A DNA stretch of 64,000 nucleotides from assembly GCF_017814975.1 (NCBI RefSeq), contig NZ_JAGIQA010000022.1, forward strand, positions 78,002 through 142,001, in the 5' to 3' direction. The DNA is from Cupriavidus consociatus. GTDB lineage: Bacteria; Pseudomonadota; Gammaproteobacteria; Burkholderiales; Burkholderiaceae. The notes under the pieces are model-generated. The model did no database searches, had not been told where the DNA came from, and saw only the letters and a program-made list of their open reading frames with translations. The translations under genes were made by a program, and so were the position numbers. This document shows, piece after piece, positions 16,854 through 25,569 of the stretch. The first letter of the stretch is position 1, and each line of letters begins with the position of its first letter.

Positions 16854-18710
16854 ATGGCCCAACATAACCTCGTCGCCGCCGACACCCCGCGTTATACCCG
16901 CGCCGACTTCACGGCGCTGCGCTTCCGGCTCAACCGCATCCCGACCGACCAGATCCTGGCGCGCGTCTATGACGAGGACGCGCTGCATGCCGCCGGCATC
17001 GACACCGCGGCGCAGCTGGAAGCGCGGCTCGACGCCATGCGCGACCACCTGGTCGAGCGCGTCTGCCTGAGCAACCCCTACCTGTCGGCGAGCCTGGCGG
17101 ACGCGCGCCGCTTCAATCGCTGGCCGAAGAGTGCGATCGACTACCTGGTGCGCGCCGCCGACCAGGATTTCTCCGCGCCGCAGCCCGACGACCCGGTATC
17201 CGCGTGGCTGCGTCCAATCGTGTTCCGGGCGCTGCGCCAGGAGCACATCCAGACGCTCAGGCAGCTGCAAGGCTACATCGCGCTACGCGGTCGGCGCTGG
17301 TATCTGCCGGTGCCCCGGCTGGGGGCCGGCAAGGCGCGCGCCATCGAGCGCTGGCTGCAGTCCCAGGCGGCGACGCTCGGCCCGCTCGTGGTCGTCGACG
17401 ACACGCCCCAGACGGCGCTGGTCGAGCTGGGCCCTGCGCTCGCGCGCAAGCTGGTGCCACTGGAGCAGGTCGGACGGATCGTGCCCGCACTCGACGGCAG
17501 CGCGGGCCGCAACCGGGCGCCGGGCTACTGCCTGATCGCGGCCCGCCATGACCTGGAGGCCATCCAGGCCTACCTGTCCCGCTTCCGTGACCGGGACAAG
17601 ACCGCACGCGCCTACCAGAAGGAACTGGAGCGCTTCCTGCTCTGGTGCGTGGGCCAGCGCGGCACCGCGCTGTCCGCCATCGGCCCGGAAGAGTGCGAGC
17701 ACTACAAGGCGTTTCTGGCGCAGCCGGATCCGTCCTGGATCGGCCCCAAGGCGCCCCGCACCTCGGCCCGCTGGCGTCCCTTCGCCGGCGCCCTCAAGCC
17801 GGAATCCCAGCGCTACGCGGTGCTGGTGCTGCGGGGTTTCTTTGCCTGGCTGGTGAGCATGCGCTACCTGGGCGGCAACCCGTGGCTGCTGGTGCAGGAT
17901 CCGCTGACCACGCGCCGGGAGGTGCCGATCGCGGTCGAAAAGGCCTTGCCGGCTCCGCTGTGGAGAGCACTGGTGCAGCCCGATGGCATCCTGGACCAGC
18001 TCTGCGCGCAATGGCCCGCGGTGCCGGTGGCGGCGCCGCTGACCGCGAAGGCTGTCGACGCACCCGGCGCCCAGTACCGCCTGGCGCGCGCGGCCGTGCT
18101 GCTGCTGGGATGCAGTGGAGCGCGCCGCGAAGAGGCGGCGGGCGCGCAGCGCTGCCACCTCCAGCCGGTGCCGGAGCAGGCCGGCATTCCCGCTGGCCTG
18201 TGGGAACTGGCGCTGCTCGGCAAGCGCCAGCAGTGGCGCACGGTATTCCTCCCGGCGCGCGCCATCGATGCCTTGCGCGCGCACTGGGCCGACCGCGGCC
18301 ACGATTTCGAGAATCCGGACCAGGAACTGGCCCTGCTCTCGCCGGTGGTGATACCGTCCACGCGCACGGCCCAGGCGAAGCACCTCAGCGAGGAGCACGG
18401 CGCGCCCGTGCTGCGCGGCAAGGGCTTTTCACCGGATGGGCTGTACCAGCTGCTGACGACGACGTTGGTGCGCGTCGCCGACGACGCCACGCTGCCACTG
18501 TCCGAGGCAGAGCGGAACCAGCTGCGCCACGTCGCGCCCCATGCGCTGCGGCATACGTTTGCAACGCATGCAGTGGCCAACGAGATGCCTGCGGACGTCC
18601 TGCAACGGCTGATGGGGCACGCCTCGCTGCAAACAACCGCTCACTACGTCCGCGCGGAGCGCGCACGTGGCCTCGCCGCGGTGGCGAAGCTTTATCCCGG
18701 CCTCAGCTAG
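16854..18710 (+). CDS. tyrosine integrase of the DUF3701 type
   Basis: This 618-residue integrase has an N-terminal extension (about 1-170) of the DUF3701 type, with a helix-hairpin-helix-like stretch (YLPVPRLGAGKARAIERWLQ). A core-binding domain (about 240-340) and a catalytic domain follow. Catalytic boxes are GCSGARREEAAG (Arg), HALRHTFATHAVA (His/Arg) and LMGHASLQTTAHYV (His, Tyr). All look intact. It stands alone, is unrelated to the GMT-like set in layout, and has no clear Shine-Dalgarno. Instead a GGGTCG-CTGC-CGACCC hairpin (16827-16842) lies 11 bases before the ATG. Integrases of this type often sit in plasmid and resistance-island hot spots. Confidence 0.75.
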   Translation: MAQHNLVAADTPRYTRADFTALRFRLNRIPTDQILARVYDEDALHAAGIDTAAQLEARLDAMRDHLVERVCLSNPYLSASLADARRFNRWPKSAIDYLVRAADQDFSAPQPDDPVSAWLRPIVFRALRQEHIQTLRQLQGYIALRGRRWYLPVPRLGAGKARAIERWLQSQAATLGPLVVVDDTPQTALVELGPALARKLVPLEQVGRIVPALDGSAGRNRAPGYCLIAARHDLEAIQAYLSRFRDRDKTARAYQKELERFLLWCVGQRGTALSAIGPEECEHYKAFLAQPDPSWIGPKAPRTSARWRPFAGALKPESQRYAVLVLRGFFAWLVSMRYLGGNPWLLVQDPLTTRREVPIAVEKALPAPLWRALVQPDGILDQLCAQWPAVPVAAPLTAKAVDAPGAQYRLARAAVLLLGCSGARREEAAGAQRCHLQPVPEQAGIPAGLWELALLGKRQQWRTVFLPARAIDALRAHWADRGHDFENPDQELALLSPVVIPSTRTAQAKHLSEEHGAPVLRGKGFSPDGLYQLLTTTLVRVADDATLPLSEAERNQLRHVAPHALRHTFATHAVANEMPADVLQRLMGHASLQTTAHYVRAERARGLAAVAKLYPGLS

Positions 18711-18993
18711 GAAGCGCCCTGGCCACCTTAGCTCGCGGCAAATTGCAATCGAGCGGCTCCGCAGCTCGAGATTTCACCAATTTTCCGATGTGAGGGAACC
18801 AAGACACGTTGATGCCCGAAGCATCAGTGGTAGTGGAGCTGGGCACTCTTACGCGCGTACCGGCTGGAAACTTTGTGCCGATAGCACTCTGTCCCCTACC
18901 TCAGGAACGAAGCTGCAATTCCGAATTCTCCAAAGCGCCTTCCCGCGCTCTCGTGCATTAGCCGTGGAAGGTCATGCGGTAGGCGAGGTGGAC

Positions 18994-19300
18994 AAAGCCA
19001 CCAAAATTGGCCAAACGTCAGGCTGGACCAAGATAAAGTCACCAAGATTGTAAGAGCGTCAGTTTTTGTCTTCGCGTGCCGTAAAAGGGACCTCTCGGCC
19101 TGCCGTCACGGCCTTTCCCATTATGGTTAGGCTTGTCGGCCTCTCATAAGGTCACAAGTATTGTCCGGCTGAGGTCCTTCGAGACACGCAAGGTCACCAT
19201 CAATTGTCCGTTTTGCGACAGAGGCCCTCTCCCAGACAAGTCAGCGCTGGGCCTACGAAGGGGTTGCAACTGAGATTCGTACAAACTTTGTGACCTTGCC
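18994..19300. repeat. iteron cluster A
   Basis: Five copies of a repeat with core GGTCACCAAAATTGT are seen, some degenerate: near 18994 (CCACCAAAATTGG), 19035 (GTCACCAAGATTGT), 19148 (GGTCACAAGTATTGT) and 19190 (GGTCACCATCAATTGT) forward, and 19278 (ACAAACTTTGTGACC) reversed. The same element fills cluster B next to repA. Distant iterons of this kind usually bind the initiator and contribute to copy-number control and incompatibility. Confidence 0.7.
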
Positions 19301-19827
19301 TCGCGGCCTCGTGTAGCCGGTTCTCACAAGGTAAATTTCCAATGAGATGTTAGGAAACAGGGGCACTCATCCCTGAAGAGTACCTGATGCAACTCATTAG
19401 TGATGTGATCACGGAACCCGAAGCCCGTTCTCTTCACTCCTGGCCTCACGGGTGTCACGTTTTCATCTTCATCGATATCTACGGTCGATCGGTCTCGCCG
19501 AGACGGCAGTAGCCGTTGCTCACTTGCGCGATGACTACAAGAGATTCTGGTCGTTGTGACACACTCGGCCAAGTCAAAGTGCGTAGTCCGCTGCGCTGTC
19601 CTCCATATTTTGAAGCGAGTTGTACTGGCGGCTTAACTAAATTCACATTACTTCGGGTGTCCTGACCGTCAGCGCTCCGCAAAGCGGTTGTCGTTGCGCA
19701 GCCGTGCCAGCCACAGGCTAGACTCCTGCTGCTCTCGCCTACGATCCCGCCGGGACTTTCTTCAATACGCAGCTGCGATTCGAGCAGATCAAGGAGCACC
19801 GGCACGAGGGGCATTTTCTGGGGTGAC

Positions 19828-19870
19828 GCTGCCTCCTTCGTGTTCCGACTCGGAACATGAAGGAGGCAGC
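19828..19870. repeat. parS-like site 1 inside a 43-bp palindrome
   Basis: The 17-mer TGTTCCGACTCGGAACA (19841-19857) is centred on 19849. Complementarity continues outward on both sides to 19828 and 19870 with one mismatched pair (19840/19858), giving arms of 21 bases. The other four copies lack the extended arms. As RNA it would form a long hairpin, but no T-run follows, so it is unlikely to be a simple terminator. Confidence 0.75.
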
Positions 19871-20364
19871 CGACCAACGAAGAAGCGCTATTCATCTCAG
19901 CTGAGGTGTCGCATGGCAACGAGAATCGGAACGTCCTCGATCCGTGCGTTCTCGTAATGCCTCATGCAAGGCATGGGCCCTCGGAATTGGCAATCCACAT
20001 CGCCTCGTTCACGTCCGGTATGTCTCGGGCACTCCGGACTTGCAGGTCAAACATCGACTGGCAAGTTGGCCTCACAATTTGCCGCAGGCTCGTACTCCCA
20101 TACGGCGTATCTGACCGCCGGTCGTACCCGTATGGGTGCCCCGACCGGACTGAATGTTCATGCGGACCCATCGGCCGGGGCGCTAGCGCATGGAGAGTAG
20201 CAATGGCAAAGCTAACAAGTCGCCCAACAGGTTGGTTGCTCACTGCCCATTTGCGGCAGACTCTTGCCACGATCAACGTCATCAGCAGCATCGCAGCCTT
20301 GGCGCACTCCCGGTATCGCCATCCCAGATGCAATCGCAAGGCATGGACGTTCACGATGACGTTG

Positions 20365-20381
20365 TGTTCCGAGTCGGAACA
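20365..20381. repeat. parS: parS-like site 2
   Basis: TGTTCCGAGTCGGAACA is a perfect palindrome around G20373. It is in the first half of duplication copy 1. Confidence 0.75.
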
Positions 20382-20498
20382 CGATTGCCTGACCGACCGG
20401 CGCGACTCATGGCACCAATAGCGCCGACACACATCCGCTCCTAATCGAGGACCGGCCACGGCGGAATTCAGAGCCCGTCTGTGTAAGAACGGGGCTCG

Positions 20499-20515
20499 TG
20501 TTCCGACTCGGAACA
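20499..20515. repeat. parS: parS-like site 3
   Basis: TGTTCCGACTCGGAACA, centred on 20507, is in the second half of duplication copy 1. It is followed by seven A residues and a terminator-like hairpin. Confidence 0.75.
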
Positions 20516-20626
20516 CAAAAAAACCTCGGCGTGAGGGGTCCGACTGGTTTTGCGAGCGGCAGGGCTAACGTTGGGCAACGTCCTCACATTGATTACCGCA
20601 CGTATCCGACGTTCACGATGACGTTG

Positions 20627-20643
20627 TGTTCCGAATCGGAACA
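20627..20643. repeat. parS: parS-like site 4
   Basis: TGTTCCGAATCGGAACA is a palindrome around A20635, in the first half of duplication copy 2. Confidence 0.75.
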
Positions 20644-20758
20644 CAATTGCCCGACCGACCGGCGCGACTCATGGGTCAATTGCGCCGACACATATCCGCT
20701 CCTAATCGAGGACCGGCCACGAGGAATTCAGAAGAGCGTCTTGTAAGAACGGGACTCG

Positions 20759-20775
20759 TGTTCCGACTCGGAACA
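20759..20775. repeat. parS: parS-like site 5
   Basis: TGTTCCGACTCGGAACA is the copy nearest parB, abutting the A-run of the parB terminator. Five near-identical sites next to parAB are the expected centromere for the encoded ParB. Confidence 0.8.
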
Positions 20776-20776
20776 C

Positions 20777-20802
20777 AAAAAAACCCCTCGGCATGAGGGG
20801 TT
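20777..20802 (-). terminator. rho-independent terminator of parAB
   Basis: On the minus strand, 22 bases past the parB stop, AACCCCTC and GAGGGGTT arms pair around a 5-base loop and are followed by a run of seven T residues. Confidence 0.8.
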
Positions 20803-20824
20803 CGACTGGTCAGGAGCGGCGGGG

Positions 20825-21814
20825 CTAACGTTGCGGCCCGCCGTCAAAAAGTTCGTTGATCACCGTCCGTATCCGCTCCTCTTGAGCCGCTGTCAGGACT
20901 GCACTCTTGAGCTTTACAGTAAAGCTCAGAGAATCCTTTGTGATGCTGCCGGCTTGAGTTTTACCCGCATAGACCTTACGAATGTCGCGCTGCGAAGTTA
21001 CAGGCGTCGCTTCACGCCGGATTAGCGACGCGTCCAGCAGCTTGGCAAACTTCGACTGCTCAAGGCTGCCGTCTACAAGTTGCTTCCATACCTCGCGAGC
21101 CACAGTCACAGCTGGCTCGCCATGCTTCTTCAGCACGGCGTAAGTGTCACTTGCTGCAGTCCCACTGAAAAGCGATGGATTCCTCTCCAGATCTACACGC
21201 ATGAACTCGGGTAGATTGTCGAAGGCAAAATATCGATAGAGTGTGCTTCGGCTCATCCCCATCGATTCGGCCATCCGCTTCCTGTCGGGAAATTCCTTCT
21301 CCACGCGACGCATCGCCTTGCCAATCTCGTAGTCGGTAAGGTCTTCACGGCTGACGTTCTCCGCCAAAGCTAGCACGGCCATATCTGCATCAGACGCATC
21401 CGAAACGAGCGCCTTGATTTCCGGCAGACCCAACACCTGGTGAGCGCGCCAACGGCGTTCCCCGGCAATAAGCTCGTAGTACGCCTCTCCGTTGTCCGGT
21501 GTAACTCGTCGAACCAGAATGGGCTGCATTAGGCCCAGTTCCTTAATGCTCTCGGCAAGCTCAGTGAGACTGCTCTCGTCAAACCTTATCCGCGGCTGCC
21601 AGGGATTCGGCCGAATCTTCTCAACAGGAACCGTGCTTGCAGCCCCTTGGGACTCCAGTTCCTGAATCCGAAGCTGCGCCGCACTCAAGGCCGCCATCAT
21701 TCCTGGCGCAGTCTTCGGACGGTCTGCAATTTGGGGGGCGGCGACTTCCACTTTGATTTCATTAGCAGGAGTCAAATTTGCGGTTTGCTCCAGCATGCGC
21801 TTGCGCATATTCAT
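20825..21814 (-). CDS. parB: plasmid partition protein ParB
   Basis: This 329-residue centromere-binding protein has the ParB/Spo0J core: VPVEKIRPNPWQPRIRFDES, then SIKELGLMQPILVRR, then the GERRWRAHQVLGLPEI nucleotide-binding motif and ENVSREDLTDYEIG. The helix-turn-helix is near 175-200 (RKRMAESMGMSRSTLYRYF). It binds parS, here presumably the five palindromes immediately downstream, and stimulates ParA. Its ATG directly follows the parA TAA with no gap, so the pair is translated together. A clear terminator follows. Confidence 0.92.
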   Translation of the reverse strand: MNMRKRMLEQTANLTPANEIKVEVAAPQIADRPKTAPGMMAALSAAQLRIQELESQGAASTVPVEKIRPNPWQPRIRFDESSLTELAESIKELGLMQPILVRRVTPDNGEAYYELIAGERRWRAHQVLGLPEIKALVSDASDADMAVLALAENVSREDLTDYEIGKAMRRVEKEFPDRKRMAESMGMSRSTLYRYFAFDNLPEFMRVDLERNPSLFSGTAASDTYAVLKKHGEPAVTVAREVWKQLVDGSLEQSKFAKLLDASLIRREATPVTSQRDIRKVYAGKTQAGSITKDSLSFTVKLKSAVLTAAQEERIRTVINELFDGGPQR

Positions 21815-23017
21815 TTACGCGTCCTCCCACTTTCCGGAGTAAAACTCATCGACCCAGCGGCAATATTCGTCGAATGGAATCCGCACACGCTGGAATGTCT
21901 TGTTGCTGCCCTCGAACTTACTAATGTCGAACACCGTCGCAAGTGCGAGCGCCCCGTTACTCATCACGGAGCTCGCCGGCACTTCAATCGGGCTCATCCA
22001 ATCACCGTAGGCTCGTTGGACCCAGGAGCGAACAATCGGAGCCGAAGACGCCACGCCATAGTCAACCTTCGAAAGCAAAATGCTCACGAAGTCGTAGGTC
22101 TTGTTTCCTTCGATGTTCTTGAAGCTGTCCGCCATATCGGAGAACAGACTCCAGAAACTCACCGAGCTAATAAAGTCGAGACTCTCCGGCACCAAAGGCA
22201 TCACCATGGCGTCCGCTGCCATCAGGCCGTTAATGGTTAGGTAGGATAGCGACGGCGCCGAATCCAGCACGATATAGTCGTATTTCTTTCGGAGCGGCTC
22301 CAGGCCCTTACGTAACAGGGTCCAGAAGCGATAATTCGCCGACTTGCTTGCCATTGCCGGGATATGAAACTCCGCGGAGAACAAAGATGGATGCGCAGGG
22401 ATGACATCAACCCCGTCCCAATAGGTCTCCTGAATGACACTCTCGAGGGTAAAGTCGTCAGGGCTGTAGATGTACGGCAGAACGGTGCTTTCCTCGACAA
22501 TCATCTTTTCGGCATACAGGCCGCACAATTCGGTCAGGGATGCTTGCGGGTCTAGGTCAACCAGTAGTACCTTGCGACCGCGCAAACTCAGCCCCTGCGC
22601 CAGGCACATACTCGAAGTCGTCTTGCAGCTACCACCCTTGAAGTTGGCAGAAATAAGAACGCGACCGTCCGCTTCGCCGTTTCTTAGCAGCGGGGACGGC
22701 CTCACCTGCGAAGCTTGTTGAACCCACTTCCGGGTCTCGGCAAGCGAAAATTGGCGTACGCGCCCATGAAGCTCACCCGCCGGAAGTGTGCTTCCGTCTT
22801 TCGTTGCCAGATAATGAAGCCGAGCGCGGTCGATGCCGCACATCTCGGCGACCTGGGTGGAGGTGAACGTGGGCGGACTTTTCCGAGGCCGAGGTGCCAG
22901 GATATGTTCGCGAAGTTCCTCAGTTAGTTTTTGAAGCTTCTTCGAAAAGTCACTCATTGAACCAATCGTGACAGTCCGGTCAATCTCGGTTAATTCGCTC
23001 TTCACCACCATATTCAA
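21815..23017 (-). CDS. parA: plasmid partition ATPase ParA, type Ia
   Basis: This 400-residue ATPase has a deviant Walker A KGGSCKTT (127-134), followed by VLLVDLDPQASLTELCGLYA and DYIVLDSAPSLSYLTING. Residues about 50-100 form a MerR-like helix-turn-helix (TSTQVAEMCGIDRARLHYLA), so this is the long type Ia form that represses its own operon. Start at 23017 is used here. Met21 is an alternative. Palindromes at 23044-23054 and 23075-23086 upstream are plausible operators. It drives segregation with ParB. Confidence 0.92.
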   Translation of the reverse strand: MNMVVKSELTEIDRTVTIGSMSDFSKKLQKLTEELREHILAPRPRKSPPTFTSTQVAEMCGIDRARLHYLATKDGSTLPAGELHGRVRQFSLAETRKWVQQASQVRPSPLLRNGEADGRVLISANFKGGSCKTTSSMCLAQGLSLRGRKVLLVDLDPQASLTELCGLYAEKMIVEESTVLPYIYSPDDFTLESVIQETYWDGVDVIPAHPSLFSAEFHIPAMASKSANYRFWTLLRKGLEPLRKKYDYIVLDSAPSLSYLTINGLMAADAMVMPLVPESLDFISSVSFWSLFSDMADSFKNIEGNKTYDFVSILLSKVDYGVASSAPIVRSWVQRAYGDWMSPIEVPASSVMSNGALALATVFDISKFEGSNKTFQRVRIPFDEYCRWVDEFYSGKWEDA

Positions 23018-23043
23018 CGTTCCATGTGAAATTCAGGATGAAA

Positions 23044-23086
23044 CGTAGAATACGCGACCAACGCGAAAACTTCACGTACTTGTACG
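23044..23086. promoter_or_regulatory. two small palindromes upstream of parA, candidate operator
   Basis: CGTA-GAA-TACG (23044-23054) and CGTAC-TT-GTACG (23075-23086) lie 27 to 69 bases before the parA start. ParA proteins with an N-terminal HTH commonly repress their own promoter at such dyads. The assignment is inferred from position. Confidence 0.4.
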
Positions 23087-23223
23087 CACTTTTGCCAAAA
23101 AAGTGACGTCTCTACTGGCTATATGTGCGAGGTTCGCCGAATCGAGTGAAGTAAACCAAAGCGTAATCCGCTCATGGGAAAGGATGGATCTTCCAAAAAG
23201 CCAGGCGCTGCGCCTGAGTAGGC

Positions 23224-24138
23224 AAGGTCACCGCCAATTGTACGAATTCGCCATTCGATGGTTCTTTAGATTCTGAAGGTCCTACCCGGTCGCTTCTGCC
23301 GCACACCCAAAGTCACCAAAATTGTCCGAATCGTAGTCCGGCAAAGGCCAAACGCAATTTCATTGACTGCTCTCACTTTGAGACAAGCGGCGACCGGGCA
23401 CTCCAACTCCCTTCCGGAGCGTGGTTCGTACAATTTTGGTGACTTTGCCTAGCAGCGAGAGGGCCTGTTCGTACAAATCTGGTGACCTTAGCGCTTACTC
23501 CGCTATCCGGACAGGCGCTTCTGAACCGTTCATACCGGCAATGACTGGGCAGTTCGAGTGGATACCGCTCAACTGCGAACAATTTTTGTGACCTTGCTCC
23601 CCAACAATGGGGGAACGGCCCCTGGAGCGCAAAAATACAAATCCAGTGACCATGGGTCGCCCAAACTGCCCGCAACTCCTTGTCTCGCAAGGCTTCCGCG
23701 GCATTCCAACAATTTTTGTGACCTTGATGACAATTCCGGTTACCTTGCATGGACCCAGACTCCATGCCCCAGGTAACCGGGGGCCAAATCCGGTTACCTT
23801 GCGGCCACATCTAGTGACCTTACCAGACAAAATCGGCGACCTTTGGGCCCCAAAAGGTGACTTTTCCACTCTAAGTCACTGATTTAATTAAGAGGCCCGC
23901 GCTTCTTGTAAGTGATGTTCTGTTTCTAAAAACAAAAAACCAACCTACCCAACCATGAGGACATGGTTCCGGTCGGCGCAGGGATCCTCTACAGCCGAGC
24001 CCCGTATAAGGTCACCAGAATTGTCCGACTGCACGCGTCCATCCGTTTCCTTGGCCAAGCATCAGCGAGATCCGTACAGTAGCTATTGCACCATGCCACT
24101 AGGCGTTAGGGAGGCAAAGTCACAAGAAATGTTTTGAC
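23224..24138. repeat. iteron cluster B (oriV iterons)
   Basis: About a dozen copies of the GGTCACCAAAATTGT element lie here. Forward copies are near 23224, 23309, 24005 and 24112. Reverse copies (core ACAATTTTTGTGACC) are near 23425, 23468, 23575, 23635, 23705, 23726, 23781, 23805 and 23824. The most consistent part is GTGACCTT with a preceding AAAT or ATTTT. The last forward copy overlaps a TTGACA (24134-24139) upstream of repA, which would let the initiator repress its own gene. Confidence 0.8.
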
Positions 24139-24185
24139 ATTTCGACCTTTCCCCTGCAACCTCCTGCCCGAAGGAGGGAAGTGGT

Positions 24186-25553
24186 ATGGAAAGCGCATCG
24201 CAACAGTTAGCCTTGGCACTATTCGAGGACTTCGCCCCTCGAGGCCAAAGCGTCACGGAAGCGCCAAAAGATTTGGGCTTCCGCCGCAGCAATGCCTTCG
24301 TCAAAATCATCGACCTAAGTCTGGCAGGCCGTCGCCTCATCGATGTTGCTTACTTCCTTGTGGCTGAAGACCAAGAAGTCCGGCGCGAATACCGGGTTGA
24401 CGTCGGATTGTTCAAGTGGCTCCTAGCCACAACGAGCAACAACCGACGCCACCTCAGCAAGCTCGTTCGCGAAGCCCAGAAAGCCGCTATCGAGCTTAAC
24501 GAGATCGATGTCGAAGACCCTTCCAAAGATCGATGGGGTGCAGTGCCCCTAATGGGCTCAGCATTCATCGAAAAAGGGGAGTTTATCTTTGAGCTTCCCG
24601 AACGGCTACAGCGCGCTATCAAGAACCCGAAATCCTCCCACTTTCTGAGCTTACGCTACGTATTCAAGTCGGTGCACTCTAAGGTTCTGTACGACCGACT
24701 ACAACAATTTATGGTTGAGGGAATCACGCCTTGGTTCGAAGTTCAAGCCCTGCGTGCTTGGCTAGAGTGCGAGAAGAAAACCTACGACCTCTTCAAACAC
24801 TTCCGAAGTAAAGTCCTTGAGGTAGCCATCTCTGAAATTCGCGAAGTGACCGGACTCCACATTGAGATGCTTACGCTTAACGTGCCCGGCTCAAAGAAAA
24901 TCGGCCAAATTCGATTTCGATTGAACGCTACCGAACAGCCCAACGAGCAAAAAACCGCGTTCATCGTGCTTCGAAATGTCTACGAGACACTGCGCAAAGA
25001 GTTCGCACTCAACCAGTCCGAGTTCAACGAAATCATTACGAACCGCGACGTGTACAACGACGAGCGAATCCACCAGGCCATGGAGTACACCCGCCACAAC
25101 GTGAAAGTTGGCAAGGTGAAGGTACGAGCAGGTGGTTATTTCATGAAGGCCCTTCGCGAGGGCTACCTGCTCGGTGAACTCGACAAGCAGATCCATTATC
25201 AGTCTGCCATTGCAGAGTCAACTCGTAAGGCTGCTGACCAGGAGATGGCCGAACGTGAAGCCCGCGTGAAGGCCGCCGGCGCCGAGCGCGACCAACGAGA
25301 AGCTGATTTGGGCTGGGAAGCCTACAATAAGCTCTCCCCTGAGCAGCAATCGGACATGATTGCAGAGTTTTGTCAGTCTCAGGCGGCCAAGCTTCTTGCA
25401 CGAAGGCTTAAGGTTGAGTCCTTGAACGTGCACGAGCATATCAATGAGCCGAATGTTCGGAGCACATTTGGAGGCTTTGTGGCCAGTCGCGTGCACAAGG
25501 CAGCGAAGGCCGCAAAGCGAGTAGGCGCTGCAGCCTCAGCAAGTCTGATCTGA
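24186..25553 (+). CDS. repA: Rep_3-family replication initiator
   Basis: This 455-residue protein starts at an ATG with a strong ribosome site (AAGGAGG at 24173-24179). It shows the two winged-helix modules of Rep_3 (RepB-type) initiators: KSSHFLSLRYVFKSVHSKVLYDRL, TPWFEVQALRAWLECEK and TYDLFKHFRSKVLEVAISEI. A helical, Glu/Arg/Ala-rich C-terminal extension follows (about 330-440). It should bind the iterons upstream and in cluster A to start replication and set copy number. It converges with the next gene, with 16 bases between their stops. Confidence 0.85.
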   Translation: MESASQQLALALFEDFAPRGQSVTEAPKDLGFRRSNAFVKIIDLSLAGRRLIDVAYFLVAEDQEVRREYRVDVGLFKWLLATTSNNRRHLSKLVREAQKAAIELNEIDVEDPSKDRWGAVPLMGSAFIEKGEFIFELPERLQRAIKNPKSSHFLSLRYVFKSVHSKVLYDRLQQFMVEGITPWFEVQALRAWLECEKKTYDLFKHFRSKVLEVAISEIREVTGLHIEMLTLNVPGSKKIGQIRFRLNATEQPNEQKTAFIVLRNVYETLRKEFALNQSEFNEIITNRDVYNDERIHQAMEYTRHNVKVGKVKVRAGGYFMKALREGYLLGELDKQIHYQSAIAESTRKAADQEMAEREARVKAAGAERDQREADLGWEAYNKLSPEQQSDMIAEFCQSQAAKLLARRLKVESLNVHEHINEPNVRSTFGGFVASRVHKAAKAAKRVGAAASASLI

Positions 25554-25569
25554 GCATGAGCAGGCCCTC

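Larger units (their letters stand above)
20346..20573. repeat. parS-containing duplication, copy 1
   Basis: This segment matches 20608-20833 with an offset of 262 bases. It carries two parS-like palindromes and a degenerate version of the parB terminator. Its right edge contains CAACGTTAG on the minus strand, a fossil of the last codons and stop of parB. Confidence 0.8.
18711..20824. other. plasmid non-coding region: iterons, parS sites, duplication
   Basis: No reading frame here has convincing protein character. The region holds iteron cluster A (18994-19300), five parS-like palindromes from 19841 to 20775, and a tandem duplication of about 228 bp downstream of parB. Nothing is recognised between about 19301 and 19827. 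Confidence 0.7.
20608..20833. repeat. parS-containing duplication, copy 2
   Basis: This is the second copy of the 20346-20573 segment. Its right end runs into the parB stop codon (20825-20827), so this is probably the parental copy and copy 1 the derived one. Confidence 0.8.
23018..24185. other. replication origin region
   Basis: This 1.17-kb non-coding span lies between parA and repA. It holds iteron cluster B, an A/T-rich stretch around 23875-23945 (GATTTAATTAAGAG and a later A-rich run) suited to strand opening, and the repA leader. No typical DnaA box was recognised by eye. Together with the adjacent initiator gene this is the best candidate for oriV. Confidence 0.7.

Noticed and set aside
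17283..18398. 371-codon minus-strand open frame
   Set aside because: It is antisense to the DUF3701-type integrase, whose catalytic motifs are clear. Composition is that of a shadow frame.
19324..20746. Several small open frames of 60-180 codons between iteron cluster A and parB
   Set aside because: They cross the parS palindromes and duplication, lack ribosome sites and protein-like composition, and disagree between the duplicated copies.
18994..24138. CRISPR-like regularly spaced repeats
   Set aside because: Repeats are short, degenerate, occur in both orientations with irregular spacing and flank a Rep_3 initiator, so they are iterons. No cas genes are present.
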